This document shows positions 36,109 to 45,214 of a stretch of DNA of 64,000 nt, in pieces (position 1 is the first letter of the stretch; every line of letters begins with the position of its first letter). The stretch comes from Alphaproteobacteria bacterium. GTDB taxonomy: Bacteria; Pseudomonadota; Alphaproteobacteria; Thalassobaculales; Thalassobaculaceae. The notes beneath the pieces are model-generated. The model did no database searches. It saw only the letters and a program-made list of their open reading frames with translations, and was not told where the DNA came from. Made by a program: the position numbers and the translations under genes. Location: assembly GCA_024742275.1 (NCBI GenBank), contig JANSYS010000001.1, forward strand, positions 124,001 to 188,000. The letters run 5' to 3'.

Positions 36109-37521
36109 ATGTCTGACGACGTGAAGAACGTTTTGAAGATGATCGAGGAGCACGACGTGAAATACGTCGATCTCCGCTTCACGGACCCGCGCGGCGCGGT
36201 CCAGCACGTTACCCAGCACGTGCGCACGATCGACGAGGAGAGCCTGATCGAAGGCTTCATGTTCGACGGCTCCTCCATCGCCGGCTGGAAGGCGATCAAC
36301 GAGTCCGACATGGGACTGAAGCCGGACCTGGCCACGGCCGTCATGGATCCGTTCTTCGCTCAGCCGACGCTCGCCATCACCTGCGACATCGTCGAGCCGT
36401 CGACCGGCCAGCCGTATGAGCGCGACCCGCGCTCGACCGCCAAGGCTGCCGTCAAGTACATGGACAGCCTCGGCATCGGCGATACCGCGTTCTTCGGCCC
36501 GGAGGCCGAGTTCTTCCTGTTCGACGACGTTAAGATCGAAGTCGGGATGAACAAGGGCTACTACGAGGTCGACAACGAGGAAGGCCCGTACAACTCAGCG
36601 CGCGAGTACGAAGAAGGCAACCTGGCGCACCGTCCGGGCGTCAAGGGCGGCTACTTCCCGGTACCGCCGGTCGACAGTGGACAGGACATCCGCTCCGAAA
36701 TGCTGTCGGTCATGGACGAAATGGGCGTGAAGGTTGAGAAGCATCACCATGAGGTGGCGCCCTCGCAGCACGAACTCGGCATGGAGTTCGGTACGCTGAT
36801 CACCACCGCCGATCACCTGCAGATCTACAAGTACGTGGTGAAGCAGGTCGCCGCCGCCTATGGCAAAACCGCGACGTTCATGCCGAAGCCGATCGCCGGC
36901 GACAACGGCTCGGGCATGCACGTTCACCAGTCGATCTGGAAGGACGGCAAGCCGATGTTCGCGGGCTCCGGCTATGCCGACCTGTCCGACATGGCCCTGT
37001 ACTACATCGGCGGCATCATCAAGCACGCGCGGGCGATCAACGCCTTTACCAACTCGACGACCAACAGCTACAAGCGCCTGATCCCCGGCTTCGAGGCTCC
37101 GGTGCTGCTGGCCTATTCGTCGCGTAACCGTTCGGCTTCCTGCCGTATTCCCCACGTCAACAGCCCGAAGGGCAAGCGCGTGGAGGTCCGGTTCCCGGAT
37201 CCGGCCGGTAATCCGTATCTGTCTTTCGCCGCCATGCTGATGGCCGGCCTGGACGGTATCCAGAACAAGATCCATCCGGGCGACCCGATGGACAAGAACC
37301 TCTACGACCTGCCGCCGGAAGAGCTGTCGGACATTCCGACGGTCTGCGGTTCGCTTCGCGAGGCTCTGGAGAATCTGGACAAGGACCGCGCCTTCCTGAC
37401 CCAGGGCGGCGTATTCACCGACGACCAGATCGACGGCTACATCGAGCTGAAGATGGAAGAGGTGTACGCGTTCGAGCACACCCCGCACCCCATCGAGTTC
37501 GACATGTACTACTCGAACTAG
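36109..37521 (+). CDS. glnA: Glutamine synthetase, type I
   Basis: GlnA makes glutamine from glutamate, ammonia and ATP in the cytosol as a dodecamer. The 470-residue protein shows FDGSSIAGW near 50-58, [43 protein letters not shown] and NRSASCRIP. The adenylylation site is Tyr399 in NLYDLPPEE, so activity is under GlnE/PII control. An AAGGAA Shine-Dalgarno precedes the ATG. It is read from the sigma-54 promoter through glnB and followed by a strong terminator. Confidence 0.97.
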   Translation: MSDDVKNVLKMIEEHDVKYVDLRFTDPRGAVQHVTQHVRTIDEESLIEGFMFDGSSIAGWKAINESDMGLKPDLATAVMDPFFAQPTLAITCDIVEPSTGQPYERDPRSTAKAAVKYMDSLGIGDTAFFGPEAEFFLFDDVKIEVGMNKGYYEVDNEEGPYNSAREYEEGNLAHRPGVKGGYFPVPPVDSGQDIRSEMLSVMDEMGVKVEKHHHEVAPSQHELGMEFGTLITTADHLQIYKYVVKQVAAAYGKTATFMPKPIAGDNGSGMHVHQSIWKDGKPMFAGSGYADLSDMALYYIGGIIKHARAINAFTNSTTNSYKRLIPGFEAPVLLAYSSRNRSASCRIPHVNSPKGKRVEVRFPDPAGNPYLSFAAMLMAGLDGIQNKIHPGDPMDKNLYDLPPEELSDIPTVCGSLREALENLDKDRAFLTQGGVFTDDQIDGYIELKMEEVYAFEHTPHPIEFDMYYSN

Positions 37522-37558
37522 TTTACCGCTCCGGCTTCGGCCGGGTTGCGGATAGAGG

Positions 37559-37590
37559 CGGGCCGTCCTTTGGGGCGGCCCGTTCTTTTT
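37559..37590 (+). terminator. Rho-independent terminator of glnA
   Basis: CGGGCCGTCC (37559-37568) pairs with GGGCGGCCCG (37573-37582, one G:T pair) around a 4-base loop and is followed by TTCTTTTT. It begins 38 bases after the glnA stop. Confidence 0.92.
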
Positions 37591-37635
37591 CTGGGATCTG
37601 TTTTATAGCATAAATTTTCTTGTTATACGTGTTTT

Positions 37636-38328
37636 ATGTTCGAGCTCCCTGCCCACAAGGCGGCGTTGGCGCCACAGACCGATTTCCAGGACCTCACACG
37701 CGCGCAGGGACTCAGGATGCACGCCGAGATCCCGCTTCCTCTTTTGGCGCCGCCGCTCCTCCACGAAATCCTTGCCCTCATAACCAAGGTGCCTGACCAA
37801 TTACGCGCGCACTCCTGCTATGATGGCTCCTGGTCCTCGATTGGACTGGCCTACGGCACGAGCAATGGCCACAGCGAGATGACGGCATGGATGGCCGATG
37901 TTCCAACGGTCTCCGCCCTGCTCGAACACTTCGGCGGCTGTACCGGATTCTGCACCATCGCCCGCATTTCACCCGGTGATCTGCTCAACTGGCATACGGA
38001 TCCCTTGTCCATCGACAGCGGAACCGTTCGCCTTCACCTCCCGGTGACGACCAACAGCGATGCTGTGACGGATTTCTGCCACGAGCGGGCGTTCTGGCCG
38101 GCAGGCACGCTGCACTACGGCGACTATGGTTTCCCGCACCGGGTGTTCAACACCGGGGATACCGAACGGATACATCTGTACTTCGACGTTGCCGCCCAGA
38201 CGGTAGCGAAACTCTTTCCGGAGCCGCTTTCATCACCGCGCCATGAGATCCGGTCGCGGGCGATCGGGCTTTTGCAACGCCACCGTCACTCGCACGGAAA
38301 CGACGGGTGCATCCGCTCAACGGCGTAA
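37636..38328 (+). CDS. Aspartyl/asparaginyl beta-hydroxylase-like protein
   Basis: The 230-residue protein carries the double-stranded beta-helix Fe(II)/2-oxoglutarate motif: NWHTDP with His120 and Asp122, VRLHLPV, and the distal His168 in YGFPHRVFNTG with Arg178 following. The fit is with the Asp_Arg_Hydrox family. There is no signal peptide or membrane helix. It has an AT-rich leader after the glnA terminator. Its last 12 bases overlap the end of the convergent gene at 38317. The substrate is unknown. Confidence 0.8.
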   Translation: MFELPAHKAALAPQTDFQDLTRAQGLRMHAEIPLPLLAPPLLHEILALITKVPDQLRAHSCYDGSWSSIGLAYGTSNGHSEMTAWMADVPTVSALLEHFGGCTGFCTIARISPGDLLNWHTDPLSIDSGTVRLHLPVTTNSDAVTDFCHERAFWPAGTLHYGDYGFPHRVFNTGDTERIHLYFDVAAQTVAKLFPEPLSSPRHEIRSRAIGLLQRHRHSHGNDGCIRSTA

Positions 38329-38676
38329 GGAAACCTGCAACTCTGCGCCGCCATAGCCGTGGACGCTGTCATGCGCGCGTAGAGTCACCGTGTCGATGCC
38401 GTCGGGAATCGCTACGCCGCCGAGACTTCGGGTGAACGGCTGCTCGTTGACGTGTGGATGATAGAGCGTTCGGGTGGCGAGCACGGTGCCGTCGGGCGCC
38501 ACGACATCCCACTTATCGGCGTAGTGATCCCATCCGGTATCGGCATGGCGCACCGTCACATCGAAAGACCAGGTCTGGCCGCTACGGTGGGCCTCGACAT
38601 CGACCACGTCCGCCTCGTCCGCGAAGACGGGAGCGGTCAGCAGGCCGATGAGAACAAACAGGATCGCGCGGGACAT
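38317..38676 (-). CDS. Small exported protein of unknown function
   Basis: The 119-residue protein begins with a signal peptide (MSRAILFVLIGLLTAPVFA) cleaved near Ala19. The mature domain of about 100 residues is beta-rich with conserved-looking segments DTGWDHYADKWDVV, LYHPHVNEQPFTR and AHDSVHGYGG. I recall similar unnamed proteins in other alphaproteobacteria, but no function. His and Tyr richness could mean metal binding. It is encoded tail to tail with the hydroxylase-like gene. Confidence 0.78.
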   Translation of the reverse strand: MSRAILFVLIGLLTAPVFADEADVVDVEAHRSGQTWSFDVTVRHADTGWDHYADKWDVVAPDGTVLATRTLYHPHVNEQPFTRSLGGVAIPDGIDTVTLRAHDSVHGYGGAELQVSLRR

Positions 38677-38795
38677 GGCCGCTCCGGATCATTTTGCGTC
38701 GATCCAGCATGGCTGTCGATCACCGACACGTCCAGGAACGGTCGCGTGATCTGTGGACCGGCGATGCCCGCTCGGCGATCGCGCAGGCTCCGTCC

Positions 38796-39188
38796 TCAGG
38801 TGATCGCCCGCTTCTTCCCCGTCTCGTCGATCGCCACGTAGGTGAACCTGCCGTCGGTCACCAGCAACCGCTCCTCGCGCTCCTCAAAGCCACGGATCTT
38901 CCAGACCTCGATCGACACCGTGATAGAGGTCGTTCCGACCCGCTCGATATCGCCGTAGCAGCAGATCACGTCGCCGACACTGACCGGGCGGATGAAGGTC
39001 ATCGCCTCGATCCCGACCGTGACCACCCGGCCTGCCGCACGATGCGCCGCAGCAAGCCCGCCGGCGATGTCCATTTGGCTGAGCACCCATCCGCCGAAGA
39101 TGTCCCCGTTCGGGTTCGTGTCCGCGGGCATGGCGATGGTACGGATCTGCATCTCGCCGCGCGGCTGGCGTCCCGATTCGATTTCCAT
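38796..39188 (-). CDS. yciA: Acyl-CoA thioesterase, YciA type
   Basis: This 130-residue hotdog-fold thioesterase releases fatty acids from acyl-CoA. The signature PADTNPNGDIFGGWVLSQMD (residues 21-40) holds the catalytic Asp40 and the CoA-site residues. VTVGIEAMTFIRPVSVGD and GRFTYVAID complete the family pattern. It is divergent from parE across about 100 bases that must contain both promoters. Confidence 0.9.
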   Translation of the reverse strand: MEIESGRQPRGEMQIRTIAMPADTNPNGDIFGGWVLSQMDIAGGLAAAHRAAGRVVTVGIEAMTFIRPVSVGDVICCYGDIERVGTTSITVSIEVWKIRGFEEREERLLVTDGRFTYVAIDETGKKRAIT

Positions 39189-39290
39189 ACGCCGTCTCCG
39201 TTAACCATCCGCACTATATCTTGCGCTCGCCCTCACGGCAGCTACAGGATAGACTACAGCGTTTCCGTCACACTCGCACAGTCAGATACC

Positions 39291-41303
39291 ATGGCAGATC
39301 TGTTCGCAAGCAACGCCGCGGCCGACACGTCCGGCTACTCCGCCAAGGACATCGAGGTCCTTGAGGGGTTGGAACCGGTGCGTCGCCGTCCCGGCATGTA
39401 TATCGGCGGCACCGACGAGCGTGCGCTGCACCATCTGGTCGCCGAGGTGCTGGACAACTCCATGGACGAGGCCGTGGCGGGCTTCGCTTCGCGGATCGAG
39501 ATCGAACTCGCCGCCGATCACACGATCACGGTGCGGGACAATGGCCGCGGTATCCCGGTCGACCCGCACCCCCGCTTCCCCGACAAGTCGGCGCTGGAAG
39601 TGATCCTCACCACCCTCCATGCCGGAGGCAAGTTCTCCGACAAGGTCTACGCCACCGCCGGCGGCTTGCACGGCGTTGGCATCTCGGTGGTGAATGCCCT
39701 GTCCGACCGCCTTGAGGTCGAGGTCGCGCGGGACAAGCGGCTCTACGCTCAGCACTTCTGCCGGGGCGTGCCGCAGGGCGGTCTCGAAACCATAGGCGCC
39801 GCCCCCAACCGCCGGGGCACCACCGTCCGCTTCCACCCGGACGAGGAGATCTTCGGGACGAGCCTCCGGTTCCGGCCGGCCACCCTGTTCAAGATGGCCC
39901 GGTCCAAGGCGTACCTGTTCAAAGGCGTGGAGATTCGCTGGAAGTGCGATCCGGAGATGCTGCGCGACGGCGACGAGACGCCGGCCGAAGCGGTCCTGCA
40001 CTATCCGGGCGGGCTTGCAGACTTTCTGGCAACGGCGATCGAGGGCCGCCGGACCGTGGCGACGCGACCGTTCACCGGCGATATCGAGGCTCCCGGCGAC
40101 CAGGGCCGCGTGGAATGGGCGGTCACCTGGCCGGACGACCAGGACGACGGCTTCCTGCATGCCTACTGCAACACCATCCCCACCCCCCAGGGCGGCACCC
40201 ACGAGGCCGGTCTGCGGGCCGCCCTCGCCCGCGGCGTAAAGGCCTATGGCGAGCTGGTCGGCAACAAGAAGGCGACGCAGGTCACCGCCGAGGACGTCAT
40301 GGCCGGCGCCTGCGTCATGTTGAGCGTTTTCATCCGCGAGCCTGCCTTCCAGGGGCAGACCAAGGACAAGCTGGCCAGCCCGCACGCGACCAAACTGGTC
40401 GACCAGGCGGTTAAGGATCATTTCGACCATTGGCTTTCCGGCGATCCGGAAACCGCGAACCTGCTGCTGGAGCGGCTGATAGAGCGCGCCGAGGATCGGC
40501 TGCGCCGGCGCCAGCAGAAGGAAGTCAGCCGCAAGACCGCGACCCGCAAGCTCCGCCTGCCCGGCAAGCTCGCCGACTGTTCCCGCTCCGACAACGAGGG
40601 CACGGAGATCTTCCTGGTCGAGGGCGACAGCGCCGGCGGCTCCGCCAAGCAGGCGCGAAACCGGGCGACCCAGGCGGTCCTTCCGCTGCGCGGCAAGATC
40701 CTCAACGTGGCCAGCGCCTCGGTGGAGAAACTGCGGGCGAACCAGGAACTCAGCGATCTTATGCTGGCGCTGGGCTGCGGCACGGGCACCTCCTACAAGG
40801 AGGACGCGCTGCGCTACGAGAAGGTCATCATCATGACCGACGCCGATGTGGACGGCGCCCATATCGCGTCGCTGCTGATGACGTTCTTCTACCGCGAGAT
40901 GCCGCGGCTGATCGCCGACGGCCACCTGTATCTGGCGATGCCGCCGCTCTACCGGCTGGTGCAAGGCGGAAAGACCGTCTACGCCCGCGACGACGCCCAC
41001 CGGGAAGAGCTGATGAAGACTGACTTCAATGCCCGGGGAAAGGTCGAGATCAGCCGGTTCAAGGGCCTCGGCGAGATGCCGCCGAAGCAGCTCAAGGAAA
41101 CCACCATGGACCCGACCACCCGTCAGCTCCTGCGGGTGAAGATTCCGCCGAGCGGCGGTCCCGGCCTGGTGATCGAGCCGGAGCTGGAGAGCGAGACCAT
41201 CCGCACCCGGGACATGGTCGAGACGCTGATGGGCAAGAAGGCCGAGAAGCGCTTCGACTTCATCCAGGCGAACGCCAAGTTCGTCGAAGAGGTGGACGTT
41301 TAA
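39291..41303 (+). CDS. parE: DNA topoisomerase IV subunit B
   Basis: ParE is the ATPase subunit of topoisomerase IV, which decatenates daughter chromosomes. The 670-residue protein has EGLEPVRRRPGMYIGGTDER near residue 23 and the GHKL ATP site DNGRGIPVD and GGLHGVGISVVNALS. The TOPRIM domain shows VEGDSAGGSAKQARNR and MTDADVDGAHI. The TDERALHHL sequence and the length of about 670 favour ParE over GyrB. The ATG at 39291 is chosen; longer in-frame readings cross the intergenic region. Confidence 0.95.
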   Translation: MADLFASNAAADTSGYSAKDIEVLEGLEPVRRRPGMYIGGTDERALHHLVAEVLDNSMDEAVAGFASRIEIELAADHTITVRDNGRGIPVDPHPRFPDKSALEVILTTLHAGGKFSDKVYATAGGLHGVGISVVNALSDRLEVEVARDKRLYAQHFCRGVPQGGLETIGAAPNRRGTTVRFHPDEEIFGTSLRFRPATLFKMARSKAYLFKGVEIRWKCDPEMLRDGDETPAEAVLHYPGGLADFLATAIEGRRTVATRPFTGDIEAPGDQGRVEWAVTWPDDQDDGFLHAYCNTIPTPQGGTHEAGLRAALARGVKAYGELVGNKKATQVTAEDVMAGACVMLSVFIREPAFQGQTKDKLASPHATKLVDQAVKDHFDHWLSGDPETANLLLERLIERAEDRLRRRQQKEVSRKTATRKLRLPGKLADCSRSDNEGTEIFLVEGDSAGGSAKQARNRATQAVLPLRGKILNVASASVEKLRANQELSDLMLALGCGTGTSYKEDALRYEKVIIMTDADVDGAHIASLLMTFFYREMPRLIADGHLYLAMPPLYRLVQGGKTVYARDDAHREELMKTDFNARGKVEISRFKGLGEMPPKQLKETTMDPTTRQLLRVKIPPSGGPGLVIEPELESETIRTRDMVETLMGKKAEKRFDFIQANAKFVEEVDV

Positions 41304-41346
41304 ACACGCGTACACCGCAGCAGAAGCACCTCGGTTGACCCGTAGG

Positions 41347-42780
41347 CTACTTCGCCGCCACTCCCGGCCGCGGCTGCAGCGGCGGCGTCACATCCGCCGG
41401 GATCGGGCAGATGTAAGGCTGCTTCGCCAAGCGGTCATGGTGGTCCTTTCTGGCACGCGCCAGCAGGACCTCGTCGGTGAACAGCTTGCGGGCCAGCGCG
41501 CCCATGGCTGCTCCGGCATAGGTCATACCCTTGTGCGCCGCTGGAGCCTTGCCCTGTGCAGTGATCTGCCAGGAATGGCCCGGCGTGCCGATGGCGTGGG
41601 TCGCGACGCGGGCTTGCACCGTAGGCACCGCCCAGGAAACGTCGGCAACGTCGGTTGAGCCCATCATGCCGTCACCCCGGATCTCGCGCGGCACCACGTA
41701 GTCGCAGAGCGGCTCGCCCTCCTTAGGCTCCAGGCCGAAGCGGCGGTAGCTGGCGGCGATGTCGCCGGCGCTCAGCGTCGCCTGGATCTCGGCTGCGTAC
41801 GCGCGATCGGCCTCGTCGAACTCCACACCGCCAAGGCCGTCCATCACGTCCTGCAGCGCTTCCTCCAGCGGCGTGTTGCCGAGCAGATTGGAGACGGCGG
41901 AGATCACCTCGACCGCCACGGACGTCTCGGTCATGAGCGCCGCGCCCTCCGCCACTTTCTTGACCCGCTCGACAAGCGTCAGCATGGTCGGCAGATCGGC
42001 GGCTCGGACGGCGTAGCGAGCCTTGGCCCGGCCCTGAACCACGTTGGGCGCCGTACCTCCGGCATCCAGATAGGCGTAGTGGATGCGCGCCGAGCTCGGC
42101 ATGTGCTCGCGCATGTAGTTGACGCCGACATTCATCAGCTCGACCGCGTCGAGGGCGCTGCGGCCCAGATGCGGCGCTGCGGCGGCATGGCTTGAGCGGC
42201 CGGTGAAAGTAAAATCGAGGCGGGTATTGGCGAGACTCTGAGCGTCGTCCACCTTGGTGTGCGTCGCCGGGTGCCAGGTGATGGCAGCGTCCACATCAGC
42301 GAAGGCGCCATCACGGACCATGAACGCCTTGGCTGCCCCACCCTCCTCGGCCGGGCAGCCGTAGTAGCGGACCCGCCCCGGCGTGCCGGTCTCGTCTAGC
42401 CAGTCCTTCAGGGCGCACGCCGCCAGCAGCGCGGCGGAACCCAGCAGGTTATGGCCGCAACCATGCCCCGCTCCGCCGGCGACCAGCGGTTTGGGCTCGG
42501 CGATGTTGGCAACCTGGCTAAGCCCAGGCAGCGCGTCGTATTCGCCGAGGATCGCGATCACCGGACCGCCCTCGCCCGCCTCTCCCATGACGGCGGTCGG
42601 GATTCCCGCGACCTCCTCGGTCACCGCGAAGCCCTTGGCCTTCAGCATCGCAGTATGCTGCGCGCAGGACTCGTACTCCGCATACAGGGTCTCCGGCATG
42701 CCCCAAACGGTATCGGACAGGACCACCAGATCCGGCTTGTGGGTATCGATGTGGGAGAGGATCGGTTCGGCGTTCTTCAT
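41347..42780 (-). CDS. M20 family amidohydrolase, AbgB-like
   Basis: The 477-residue cytosolic metallohydrolase has AILGEYDALPGLSQ near residue 79 and GAGHGCGHNLLGSAALLAA near 100, the hallmark of the AbgB/M20D branch, plus PAEEGGAAKAF with the catalytic Glu pair. The dimerisation domain is present. AbgB with AbgA cleaves p-aminobenzoyl-glutamate, but no AbgA lies nearby, and related single-subunit enzymes cleave other N-acyl amino acids. The ATG at 42780 is supported because the upstream frame is the intergenic region. Confidence 0.87.
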   Translation of the reverse strand: MKNAEPILSHIDTHKPDLVVLSDTVWGMPETLYAEYESCAQHTAMLKAKGFAVTEEVAGIPTAVMGEAGEGGPVIAILGEYDALPGLSQVANIAEPKPLVAGGAGHGCGHNLLGSAALLAACALKDWLDETGTPGRVRYYGCPAEEGGAAKAFMVRDGAFADVDAAITWHPATHTKVDDAQSLANTRLDFTFTGRSSHAAAAPHLGRSALDAVELMNVGVNYMREHMPSSARIHYAYLDAGGTAPNVVQGRAKARYAVRAADLPTMLTLVERVKKVAEGAALMTETSVAVEVISAVSNLLGNTPLEEALQDVMDGLGGVEFDEADRAYAAEIQATLSAGDIAASYRRFGLEPKEGEPLCDYVVPREIRGDGMMGSTDVADVSWAVPTVQARVATHAIGTPGHSWQITAQGKAPAAHKGMTYAGAAMGALARKLFTDEVLLARARKDHHDRLAKQPYICPIPADVTPPLQPRPGVAAK

Positions 42781-42887
42781 CTCGGATACCGTTTGGTTGG
42801 GCCGGGTTGGCCGCGTGCAGGGTTTTCTCCGCAAGCCTATCCGCGGTCGGGGGGCGACGGAATGCACGAAATCGGCCGAGAGGCCCG

Positions 42888-43589
42888 CTACGCCTGGAGC
42901 CAGGACCGCATCCGCTCTCCGCACTCCTGGGGACGTTCCAGGGCCGGAAGATGGCCGCATGCCTCGACGACGTGAAGACTGGCGCCGGGTATCCCGTTCG
43001 CCATCTCCTCGCTTAACTCAACCGGCGTAAGTTGGTCGTCGCGGCCGCACATCACGAGCGTCGGCACAGCGATATCCGACAGCAGATCGCGGCTGTCTTC
43101 CCGGCTCAGGATGGCCTTCTGCTGGCGTATGAATCCGTCCTTTCCGATCCGTCCGGCCATATCGAAGATCGGTCTGGTGACGGCCGCGTCCTCCAGCCGG
43201 CTTCGGTGGACCAGCATCGGCAGAAGACGGGGTGTGACACCCTTGAACCGTCCCTTGTCGGCCAGTTCGATCAATCCGGTGCGGCGGCGGCGCTGCTCCT
43301 CGGAATCCTGCCGGGCCGACGTGTCGATGAGCGCCAGCCGCTCGATCCGATCCGGCGCCTGCCGCAGGATTTCCAGAGCCACGTAGCCTCCCATGGAGAG
43401 GCCCGCGACCGCCAGCGCTCCCTCCGTCTCGGCCAATACCTGAGCGGCCGTCTCGCGGATGTCCTCATGCGCCGTCGTGTCGGGAATGACGATACGGTCC
43501 ACCAGATCGTCCAACATCGGGACCTGCCGGGCCCAAAGCTCAGCGTCGTTCAATAGCCCGGGAATCAGAACAAGCGTATCGGCGGTCAC
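42888..43589 (-). CDS. Alpha/beta hydrolase
   Basis: The 233-residue protein has the oxyanion LVLIPGLLNDAELW, the nucleophile elbow GLSMGG, the acid region VMCGRDDQLTP and the catalytic His in ACGHLPALERP. It is therefore a complete Ser-Asp-His hydrolase. The GTG at 43589 has GGAG five bases upstream; TTG 43625 or GTG 43619 are possible longer starts. Known relatives act on esters, lactones or C-C bonds, so the substrate is open. It is divergent from the enolase-superfamily gene. Confidence 0.82.
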   Translation of the reverse strand: MTADTLVLIPGLLNDAELWARQVPMLDDLVDRIVIPDTTAHEDIRETAAQVLAETEGALAVAGLSMGGYVALEILRQAPDRIERLALIDTSARQDSEEQRRRRTGLIELADKGRFKGVTPRLLPMLVHRSRLEDAAVTRPIFDMAGRIGKDGFIRQQKAILSREDSRDLLSDIAVPTLVMCGRDDQLTPVELSEEMANGIPGASLHVVEACGHLPALERPQECGERMRSWLQA

Positions 43590-43696
43590 GGACGCTCCAC
43601 GGTCGGGGTTGTCGAGCACTGCCAAGCGGGCCGATCATCAGGCCCAAGAGGCGTCTGAGAACGCTTACCCGCTAAGACCGCAAGGGGGAACAGTTC

Positions 43697-44782
43697 ATGG
43701 CCATCGATCGCATCCGAACCGATCACTACCGCATCCCCCTTCCGGTGGTCTTGTCCGACTCGACGCACAAGGAAATCACCCATTTCGAGCTCGTGACCGC
43801 CCGGATCGCCACGGCCGACGGTGCCGAGGGACTCGGCTACACCTACACGGTCGGTCGCGGTGGCGGATCGATTCGCTCCCTCATCGCCGACGACCTCCCC
43901 GATATCCTCATGGGAACCGACGAGACCCGTATCGAGGCACTTTGGAAGGAGATGTGGTGGGCGCTCCACTGGGTGGGGCGGGGCGGCTCGTCGGCCTTCG
44001 CCATGGCAGCCGTGGACGTCGCGCTCTGGGACATAATGGGCAAACGTGCAGGCTTGCCGCTCTGGCGCCTGCTCGGCGGGGCCGACCCCGACGTTCCGGT
44101 CTATGCTGGCGGAATCGATCTTTTCTTCACCCTCGACGCGTTGCTCGAGCAGACGCGCGAAAACCTGGATGCCGGATTCGAGGCGATCAAGATGAAGGTC
44201 GGTCGCAAGACCTTGAGCGAGGACGTGGAGCGGGTGGCGGCCATGCGAGAGTATCTCGGCGACGGGTTCGCCCTGATGGCGGACGCCAATATGGGGTGGG
44301 ACAGGCCGCACGCGATCGCCGCCGCCCGTGCGCTCGCGCCCTTCGATCTGGTCTGGCTGGAGGAGCCGATGGAGCCGGAAGACGTGGCGGGCTACGCCGA
44401 GATCGCGCGGATCGGCACGCCGATCGCCGCCGGAGAGAACTTCCACAATCTCCAGGAATTCGAGCGGCTGATCGCCGCCGGCGGTGTCCACTATGTTGAG
44501 CCGGATCTCGCCTGCCTCGGCGGGATCACCGCCTGGATGAAGGCTGCGCGCATGGCCGAGGCAGCGCATCTGCCGGTCACCTCCCACGGGGTCCACGATC
44601 TGCATGTCCACCTGATGGCCGCCGTGCCGAACGCTTCCTATCTGGAACGTCACGGCTTCGGGCTGGAGCGGTTCATGGAGGACCCGCTTGTCATCGAGAA
44701 GGGCCACGCCGTCGCGCCGGACCGTCCCGGCCACGGGGTGGTGCTGAACTTCGACGCGCTGGAGGAGTACCGGGCCTCCTGA
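43697..44782 (+). CDS. Mandelate racemase/muconate lactonizing (enolase superfamily) enzyme
   Basis: The 361-residue TIM-barrel enzyme has the catalytic KxK pair Lys165/Lys167 in AIKMKVG, metal ligands Asp196 (ADANMGW), Glu222 (LEEP) and Glu247 (GENF), and the His297/Asp270 dyad (TSHGVHD). This is the full mandelate-racemase set at nearly the same numbering. Such enzymes dehydrate sugar acids or racemise alpha-hydroxy acids. An AGGGGG Shine-Dalgarno precedes the ATG. The substrate is unknown. Confidence 0.88.
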   Translation: MAIDRIRTDHYRIPLPVVLSDSTHKEITHFELVTARIATADGAEGLGYTYTVGRGGGSIRSLIADDLPDILMGTDETRIEALWKEMWWALHWVGRGGSSAFAMAAVDVALWDIMGKRAGLPLWRLLGGADPDVPVYAGGIDLFFTLDALLEQTRENLDAGFEAIKMKVGRKTLSEDVERVAAMREYLGDGFALMADANMGWDRPHAIAAARALAPFDLVWLEEPMEPEDVAGYAEIARIGTPIAAGENFHNLQEFERLIAAGGVHYVEPDLACLGGITAWMKAARMAEAAHLPVTSHGVHDLHVHLMAAVPNASYLERHGFGLERFMEDPLVIEKGHAVAPDRPGHGVVLNFDALEEYRAS

Positions 44783-44797
44783 CGGCGGCCTCTCAAC

Positions 44798-45214
44798 TCA
44801 CCAGACCGGCGCCTCGTCCTGGGTCGACACATGAGCGGCGACGACCTTCCAGCCGACATCCGGAAACTTGACGAAGGTCTGGCTCTGGCGGCCGGTGCGG
44901 CCGCTCGGCATGCGGAATTCCAGGTTGGTTGTGGCGAAGTCGGTACCGATCGTCGTGATCACCAGTTTGAGGCGCTCCTGCTTCAGACTGACCCCGGCGG
45001 GACGCCGAACCCGGTGGGCATGGATCTCGTCGAAGCCGTAGCCGTTCTCGTGCATGGCGTAGCGGATCGTGTGGGGAGAGTTCCAGAACGTGGCGTCGAG
45101 CACGTCCACGTCCTTCACCGCCAGCGCCGTCTCATAGCGCTCGAAAATTTCCGTGACCTCGGCCAGAACCTCGGGAATGTTCACGCGGCGGTCGGGCGAA
45201 GCGGCGTCGGTCAT
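44798..45214 (-). CDS. hpxZ: HpxZ/AtzH-like protein (DUF3225, NTF2 fold)
   Basis: The 138-residue protein shows the HpxZ/AtzH pattern: NIPEVLAEVTEIFERYETAL, TFWNSPHTIRYAMHENGYG, TTIGTDFATTNLEF, GRQSQTFVKFPDVGWKVVAAHVS. HpxZ is linked to oxalurate use in purine breakdown, and AtzH to cyanuric-acid-type amide hydrolysis. Both sit beside an amidase, as here: the ATG overlaps the amidase stop (ATGA at 45211-45214). The exact role is inferred only. Confidence 0.82.
   Translation of the reverse strand: MTDAASPDRRVNIPEVLAEVTEIFERYETALAVKDVDVLDATFWNSPHTIRYAMHENGYGFDEIHAHRVRRPAGVSLKQERLKLVITTIGTDFATTNLEFRMPSGRTGRQSQTFVKFPDVGWKVVAAHVSTQDEAPVW

Noticed and set aside
38694-39290. Upstream in-frame extension of parE over the thioesterase gene
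   Set aside because: ParE begins normally at 39291 (MADLF...), and the extension is antisense to yciA.
39282-41315. A 677-codon open frame antisense to the whole parE gene
   Set aside because: It mirrors parE codons in a high-GC genome, has no recognisable motifs, and parE itself is unmistakable.
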